Shown: positions 58,705-64,000 of the stretch, one piece after another | Layout: the number at the start of each line of letters is the position of its first letter | How positions within the stretch are numbered: the first letter of the stretch is position 1 | Source of the DNA: Delphinus delphis | Taxonomy: Eukaryota; Chordata; Mammalia; Artiodactyla; Delphinidae | Reading direction: 5' to 3' | Assembly (NCBI RefSeq): GCF_949987515.2 | Contig: NC_082694.2 | Coordinates: forward strand, 44,850,451-44,914,450 | Length of the DNA stretch: 64,000 nucleotides | Program-made: the position numbers and the translations under genes | Notes under the pieces: generated by a model | Told to the model about the DNA's origin: nothing | What the model saw: only the letters and a program-made list of their open reading frames with translations | Databases searched by the model: none

Positions 58705-61347
58705 CAAAGAAAGAAAACTACAGGCCAATATCACTGATGAACATAGATGCAAAAATCCTCAACAAAATACTAGCAAACAGAATCCAACAGCACATTAAAA
58801 GGATCATACACCATGATCAAGTGGGGTTTATTCCAGGAATGCAAGGATTCTTCAATATACGCAAATCTATCAATGTGATAAACCATATTAACAAACTGAA
58901 GGAGAAAAACCATATGATCATCTCAATAGATGCAGAGAAAGCTTTTGACAAAATTCAACACCCATTTATGATAAAAACCCTGCAGAAAGTAGGCATAGAG
59001 GGAACCTTCCTCAACATAATAAAGGCCATATATGACAAGCCCACAGCAAACATCATCCTCAATGGTGAAAAACTGAAAGCATTTCCACTAAGATCAGGAA
59101 CAAGACAAGGTTGCCCACTCTCACCACTATTATTCAACATTGTTTTGGAAGTTTTAGCCACAGCAATCAGAGAAGAAAAGGAAATAAAAGGAATCCAAAT
59201 TGGAAAAGAAGAAGTAAAGCTGTCACTGTTTGCAGATGACATGATCCTATACATAGAGAACCCTAAAGATGCTACCAGAAAACTACTAGAGCTAATCAAT
59301 GAATTTGGTAAAGTGGCAGGATACAAAATTAATGCACAGAAATCTCTGGCATTCCTATATACTAATGATGAAAAATCTGAAAGTGAAATCAAGAAAACAC
59401 TCCCATTTACCATTGCAACAAAAAGAATAAAATATCTAGGAATAAACCTACCTAAGGAGACAAAAGACCTGTATGCAGAAAATTATAAGACACTGATGAA
59501 AGAAATTAAAGACGATATAAATCGATGGAGAGATATACCATGTTCTTGGATTGGAAGAATCAACATTGTGAAAATGACTCTACTACCCAAAGCAATCTAT
59601 AGATTCAATGCAATCCCTATCAAACTACCACTGGCATTTTTCACAGAACTAGAACAAAAAATTTCACAATTTGTATGGAAACACAAAAGACCCCGAATAG
59701 CCAAAGCAATCTTGAGAACGAAAGAAGGAACTGGAGGAATCAGGCTCCCTGACTTCAGACTATACTACAAAGCTACAGTCATCAAGACGGTATGGTACTG
59801 GCACAAAAACAGAAAGATAGATCAATGGAACAGGATAGAAAGCCCAGAGATAAACCCATGCACATATGGACACCTTATCTTTGATAAAGGTGGCAGTAAT
59901 GTACAATGGAGAAAGGACAGCCTCTTCAATAAGTGGTGCTGGGAAAACTGGACAGGTACATGTAAAAGTATGAGATTAGATCACTCCCTAACACCATACA
60001 CAAAAATAAGCTCAAAATGGATTAAAGACCTAAATGTAAGGCCAGAAACTATCAAACTCTTAGAGGAAAACATAGGCAGAACACTCTATGACATAAATCA
60101 AAGCAAGATCCTTTCTGACCCACCTCCTAGAGTAATGGAAATAAAAACAAAAATAAACAAATGGGACCTAATGAAACTTCAAAGCTTTTGCACAGCAAAG
60201 GAAACCATAAACAAGACCAAAAGACAACCCTCAGAATGGGAGAAAATATTTGCAAATGAAGCAACCGACAAAGGATTAATCTCCAAAATTTACAAGCAGC
60301 TCATGCAGCTCAATAACAAGAAAACAAACAACCCAATCCAAAAATGGGCAGAAGACCTAAATAGACATTTCTCCAAAGAAGATATACAGACTGCCAACAA
60401 ACACATGAAAGAATGCTCAACATCATTAATCATTAGAGAAATGCAAATCAAAACTACAATGAGATATCATCTCACACCAGTCAGAATGGCCATCATCAAA
60501 AAATCTAGAAACAATAAATGCTGGAGAGGGTGTGGAGAAAAGGGAACACTCTTGCACTGCTGGTGGGAATGTGAATTGGTTCAGCCACTATGGAGAACAG
60601 TATGGAGGTTCCTTAAAAAACTACAAATAGAACTACCATATGACCCAGCAATCCCACTACTGGGCATATACCCTGAGAAAACCAAAATTCAAAAAGAGTC
60701 ATGTACCAAAATGTTCATTGCAGCTCTATTTACAATAGCCCGGAGATGGAAACAACCTAAGTGCCCGTCATCGGATGAATGGATAAAGAAGATGTGGCAC
60801 ATATATACAATGGAATATTACTCAGCCATAAAAAGAAACGAAATTGAGCTATTTGTAATGAGGTGGATAGACCTAGAGTCTGTCATACAGAGTGAAGTAA
60901 GTCAGAAAGAAAAAGACAAATACCGTATGCTAACACATATATATGGAATTTAAGAAAAAAATGTCATGAAGAACCTAGGGGTAAAGCAGGAATAAAGACG
61001 CAGACCTCTTAGAGAACGGACTTGAGGTTATGGGGAGGGGGAAGGGTGAGCTGTGACAGGGCGAGAGAGAGTCATGGGCATATACACAGTAACAAACGCA
61101 GTAAGGTAGATAGCTAGTGGGAAGCAGCCGCATGGCACAGGGATATTGGCTCGGTGCTTTGTGACAGCCTGGAGGGGTGGGATGGGGAGGGTGGGAGGGA
61201 GGGAGAGGCAACAGGGAAGACATATGGGAACATATGTTTATGTATGACTGATTCACTTTGTTATAAAGCAGAAACTAACACACCATTGTAAAGCAATTAT
61301 ACCCCAATAAAGATGTTAAAAAAAAATAAAAAAAAAATAAAAAAAAA
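58705..61347 (+). mobile_element. Young 5'-truncated L1 retrotransposon
   Basis: Starts abruptly inside ORF2 ('caaagaaagaaaactacagg') and ends after the L1 3' UTR, a polyadenylation signal AATAAA (61306-61311) and a long A tail punctuated by T. It carries a perfect 16-bp target duplication on both sides. 5' truncation is the usual outcome of target-primed reverse transcription. It lacks the 5' UTR promoter, ORF1 and the endonuclease domain, so it cannot move by itself. It is antisense to SPTBN1 in an intron. Confidence 0.97.
58707..60953 (+). pseudogene. L1 ORF2 protein, C-terminal remainder, frame intact
   Basis: About 749 codons open to a TAA at 60951-60953, the C-terminal part of the roughly 1275-residue L1 ORF2 protein. 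The endonuclease and the first part of the reverse transcriptase are absent, but the catalytic FADD box is present at 59229-59240. The C-terminal cysteine motif is present (CX3CX7HX4C from 60519). The frame also runs 5' into 48 codons of flanking DNA (ATG at 58563); those residues are not L1. No start belongs to L1 itself, so this is a dead remnant. The absence of stops indicates recent insertion rather than selection. Confidence 0.93.
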
Positions 61348-61363
61348 AAAAGATCTATAACAA
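61348..61363 (+). repeat. Target-site duplication, right copy
   Basis: AAAAGATCTATAACAA follows the A tail; the first four A are shared with the tail and ambiguous. Confidence 0.93.
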
Positions 61364-61639
61364 AATATACTCATTCCTTCTCTCCCTCTTCTGATCAAGG
61401 CATTTTTATGATGCTTACTTTCAGAGAACCCCAGAGGTTCCCCACAGAAACCCTAGGGGTTCCTTGACCAGACACGCATCGTATGGGTCAACAGATGACA
61501 AGAGTCTCTGGCAGTAAACAGAGGCGGGATCCGAGTATGCTGGCTTCCTGCTGGGGGGCTGAATACCTATAACCAGGAGCTCAGACCGTGGACAGACGTT
61601 GGATCTTCATGTTCCACGCTGTATGTTTCTCCCCGTTTA

Positions 61640-61800
61640 CACGTGGCCCTCCACACCCATGAGCGCATCCATGAATACGGAGGGCCGCCTGTACTATGCC
61701 ATTTTATATAAGGGACTTGAGCATCTGCAGATTTTTGTATGGGGTAGGAGAGTGTTCCTGGAACCAACGCCCTCCGGATACCGAGAGATGAGAATACAAT
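61640..61800 (+). mobile_element. MER2/Tigger-like DNA transposon relic
   Basis: 'tacggagggccgcctgtact', 'ataagggacttgagcatctg', 'ttcctggaaccaacgccctc' and 'cggataccgagagatgagaa' match MER2-type elements. Rearranged left end. Confidence 0.65.
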
Positions 61801-62224
61801 TTCCCGAACAACTATTTCCATAACCGTATGCCCAAATCATTGTCCGCAATTGCTGCTGAGCACTGCTGTACATTATGGACGTACCATAACTTTATTTAAC
61901 CGAGTCCCTACTATAAGATACATAATTGTTCACTATTCTCAATAATATTTTCATGAATGTGGTAGCATCTCTGTAACCTTGTCCATTATTTTGTTAGGGT
62001 AAATTTCTAGATCAGAAACTTACTGCCCTACAAAAATGGTTCCTCCCACCAGCACTGCAGGAGAAGGCCTGGTTCCCCTCCACCATGATCACACCAAGTA
62101 GGTTAAGATCACTACAAAAAAAAGAGATATCTCTAAAGTGACATCTCACTGTTATTTTAATTGCACACCTTTGCTTACTAGTGATGTGACCGTCAATATG
62201 TTTTCATAATCTAAATTGATCACT

Positions 62225-62395
62225 TATTTGGGCAAATTACCAACCTCTCTGTGCTTCAGTTTATTTATCTGTAAAACAGGAATAATAATTGAACCTATAT
62301 CTCATAGCATTGTTTTGAGAATTAAATGAGTTAATGCATGTAAAATGCTTAAAACAATTCATGGAACATTCAAAAAGTTTATTATTATTATTATT
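62225..62395 (+). repeat. MIR SINE
   Basis: 'gggcaaattaccaacctctc', 'tgtgcttcagtttatttatc', 'aggaataataattgaaccta' and 'gttaatgcatgtaaaatgct' are a good MIR match, followed by TTA units. Confidence 0.8.
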
Positions 62396-62399
62396 TATA

Positions 62400-63460
62400 C
62401 TTTTTAACTTATTTCTGGTAAGGAAGAAATCTTCCTTTGAAACAATAAAGTTCACCTTGGTGGTTACTTTTTCTGAACAGCACAGATGAAATTATTATCA
62501 CTGGGTAACAAAGAACCACTGTATGTACCCACGTGTAATTCTATAGAAGTAGACCTCCGTCTCCTTCATTTAGTTATAATATCCACTAGACCAAGACTAT
62601 TTTTCTGTAATATAAACAAAAGTACATTTGAATTAACTTTTAATAAGTTGTACATTCTTGGATTTACTTTTAATAAAATTCTGATTTTTCCAGAATTTTA
62701 AAAATTTTATAACAAAATTTTATAACAACAAAGAAATCCCAAAACAGAGCTTAGTTAAATAAATCACAATATATATATAATATGCAGACTCTCAAACATC
62801 AATAAAAACAATGATATTTTATATGTACATGTAAAACAGGATGATGCTCAGATGAAATAACAGGTAACAAAATAAGCATATGACAATTCTATTTCTGTTT
62901 GAAAACATACTTTTATCAGGAATAATACATATACCAAAATGTTAAAAGTAGTTATTAGCACTGTGTGGTGCTATTAAAGGCAATTTAAATTTTCTTATTT
63001 TCTAAAGAAAACCATGTTTCCCTTAGTTTCTACAAAGAACACTTTATTTTTGAAATGAGAAATTTTAAGTATTAGTACAGGTGGGATTCCAGTGCAGTGT
63101 GCAGTTTCCTGGACAGAGCAGAGCTGTCTGGCAAGACAAGTCCCTCTTGGATAACAAGGTTCTCTCCAGCAGGAACATTCTGTGGACAGACTGGGGAGTG
63201 GCGTCTCATCAGGGCTCCTTGAGCTCCGAACCTGAGATTGCCACCTCCCCACATCCTCCTGGACATGGGCAAAGGGCCCGAGTTGATTTTGTCTTTCTCC
63301 TGCTTACCACCCACCAATGATGCCCCAAGGCTTTCAAAACAAAGCTTCAAACTATCTGATAAGCACACAAGGCCCCTGCTTTTCCCCAGTGTCATCCCAA
63401 ACCCACACACCCTTAGTTCCAGGCAGCTCAACGCTCTCGCAGTTCCCAGACTCTGCACAC
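62400..63460. other. Unique intronic DNA
   Basis: AT-rich to about 63060, then moderately GC-rich. No gene or clear repeat; frames on both strands near 63072-63480 overlap and carry no domain. Confidence 0.4.
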
Positions 63461-63463
63461 ACA

Positions 63464-63491
63464 CTGAGTGTAAACCCTAGTTTACACTCAG
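63464..63491. repeat. Perfect 12-bp inverted repeat, 4-nt loop
   Basis: CTGAGTGTAAAC, loop CCTA, GTTTACACTCAG. Arms are exact. No adjoining repeat family is recognised. Confidence 0.9.
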
Positions 63492-63689
63492 CTCAACCTC
63501 ATCTCCTGCAGGGGGGCTTCACGGTACCCCTGGCCCCATATCTAGACAGCATTCTGCACACTGGACCACAATCGTTGGCCCATTCCTGCCCACCTTCTTG
63601 ACTGTGAGTGGATTGGGTAGGTTACAGCAGAGTGGTGGAGCCAGTAGACAAGTGGAGAGAGGGCTCCTTGAGGGAGAGTTGCCATGTAA

Positions 63690-64000
63690 TAACTATAATG
63701 AAGTGCACATATATAAATTACACAATTTGATAAGTTTTGATATATGTATACCCCTGTGAAACCATCACCACCATCAAGAACATGAGCATATCCATCACTC
63801 CAAAGAGTTTCCTCACGCCCCTCTGTAGTCCACTCCTCTTGGCCCACATCAACGTATCGCCATCCCTGACCCCCAGACAACCACAGATTTGCTTTCTGTC
63901 AGTATAGATTAGTTTGTAACTTCTATATACATGGAATCACTCAGTATGAACTCTCTTTCTGTCTGACTTCTTCACTCGGGGTGATTAGTTTGAGATTCAC
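63690..64000 (-). mobile_element. L1 3' region, minus strand, cut by window edge
   Basis: Plus-strand 'caccaccatcaagaacatga', 'ccagacaaccacagatttgc' and 'gaatcactcagtatgaactc' are antisense L1M-type 3' sequence. The element continues past the right edge. Confidence 0.75.

Larger units (their letters stand above)
37692..64000 (-). other. SPTBN1: SPTBN1 intron upstream of the long-isoform coding exon (partial)
   Basis: Because the exon at 37497-37691 starts at a splice acceptor, the sequence to its right is intron leading from a non-coding first exon. No CpG island or other promoter-like block is visible up to 64000, so that first exon is probably outside the window. Confidence 0.7.

Noticed and set aside
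58955..59413. 152-codon minus-strand frame
   Set aside because: It is the antisense shadow of the open L1 ORF2.

Overview
The window is non-coding-dominated mammalian nuclear DNA, almost certainly from a cetacean and probably a toothed whale. The best evidence is seven near-identical copies of a tRNA-Glu-derived CHR SINE (head 'ggcttccctggtggcgcagtgg', A-rich tail), the hallmark short repeat of whales. They sit alongside artiodactyl-type L1 3' ends and older repeats shared by all placental mammals (MIR, L2, MER5, MaLR LTRs, Tigger-like elements).

One protein-coding gene is recognisable: SPTBN1 (beta-II spectrin, non-erythrocytic), on the minus strand. Both of its alternative N-terminal coding exons are present. 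The long-isoform exon (49 codons plus 1 nt, 37497-37644, starting [13 protein letters not shown]) has a clear 3' splice acceptor and a short 5' UTR piece. The short-isoform first exon (36 codons plus 1 nt, 7256-7364, starting MELQRTASISGPL) lies in a CpG island (about 7130-8400) that should be its own promoter. Both exons end in the same phase and must join a common downstream exon beyond the left edge. The upstream non-coding exon of the long isoform was not found and is probably beyond the right edge. The rest of the window is therefore SPTBN1 intron.

Layout: 1-7253 is intron after the short first exon. 7130-8400 is the CpG-island promoter plus the short exon. 8400-37496 is intron with L2/MIR/L1 relics, three CHR SINEs, one older CHR-type SINE on the minus strand, one Bov-tA-like SINE and several 'ttgacccttgaacaac' DNA transposons. 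37497-37691 is the long-isoform exon. 37692-64000 is intron with three more CHR SINEs, LTR, L2 and L3 relics, and a young 5'-truncated L1 at 58705-61347 with a 16-bp target duplication and an open ORF2 remainder of about 750 codons.

I found no CRISPR array, operon, rRNA or genuine tRNA gene, and no convincing new biological system. The most interesting points are the twin promoter/exon arrangement with upstream ORFs (one ending in a TAATG overlap with the short-isoform start), a G-quadruplex/CCAAT/AT-rich promoter module, the recent L1, the one-sided SINE orientation and a few perfect inverted repeats.
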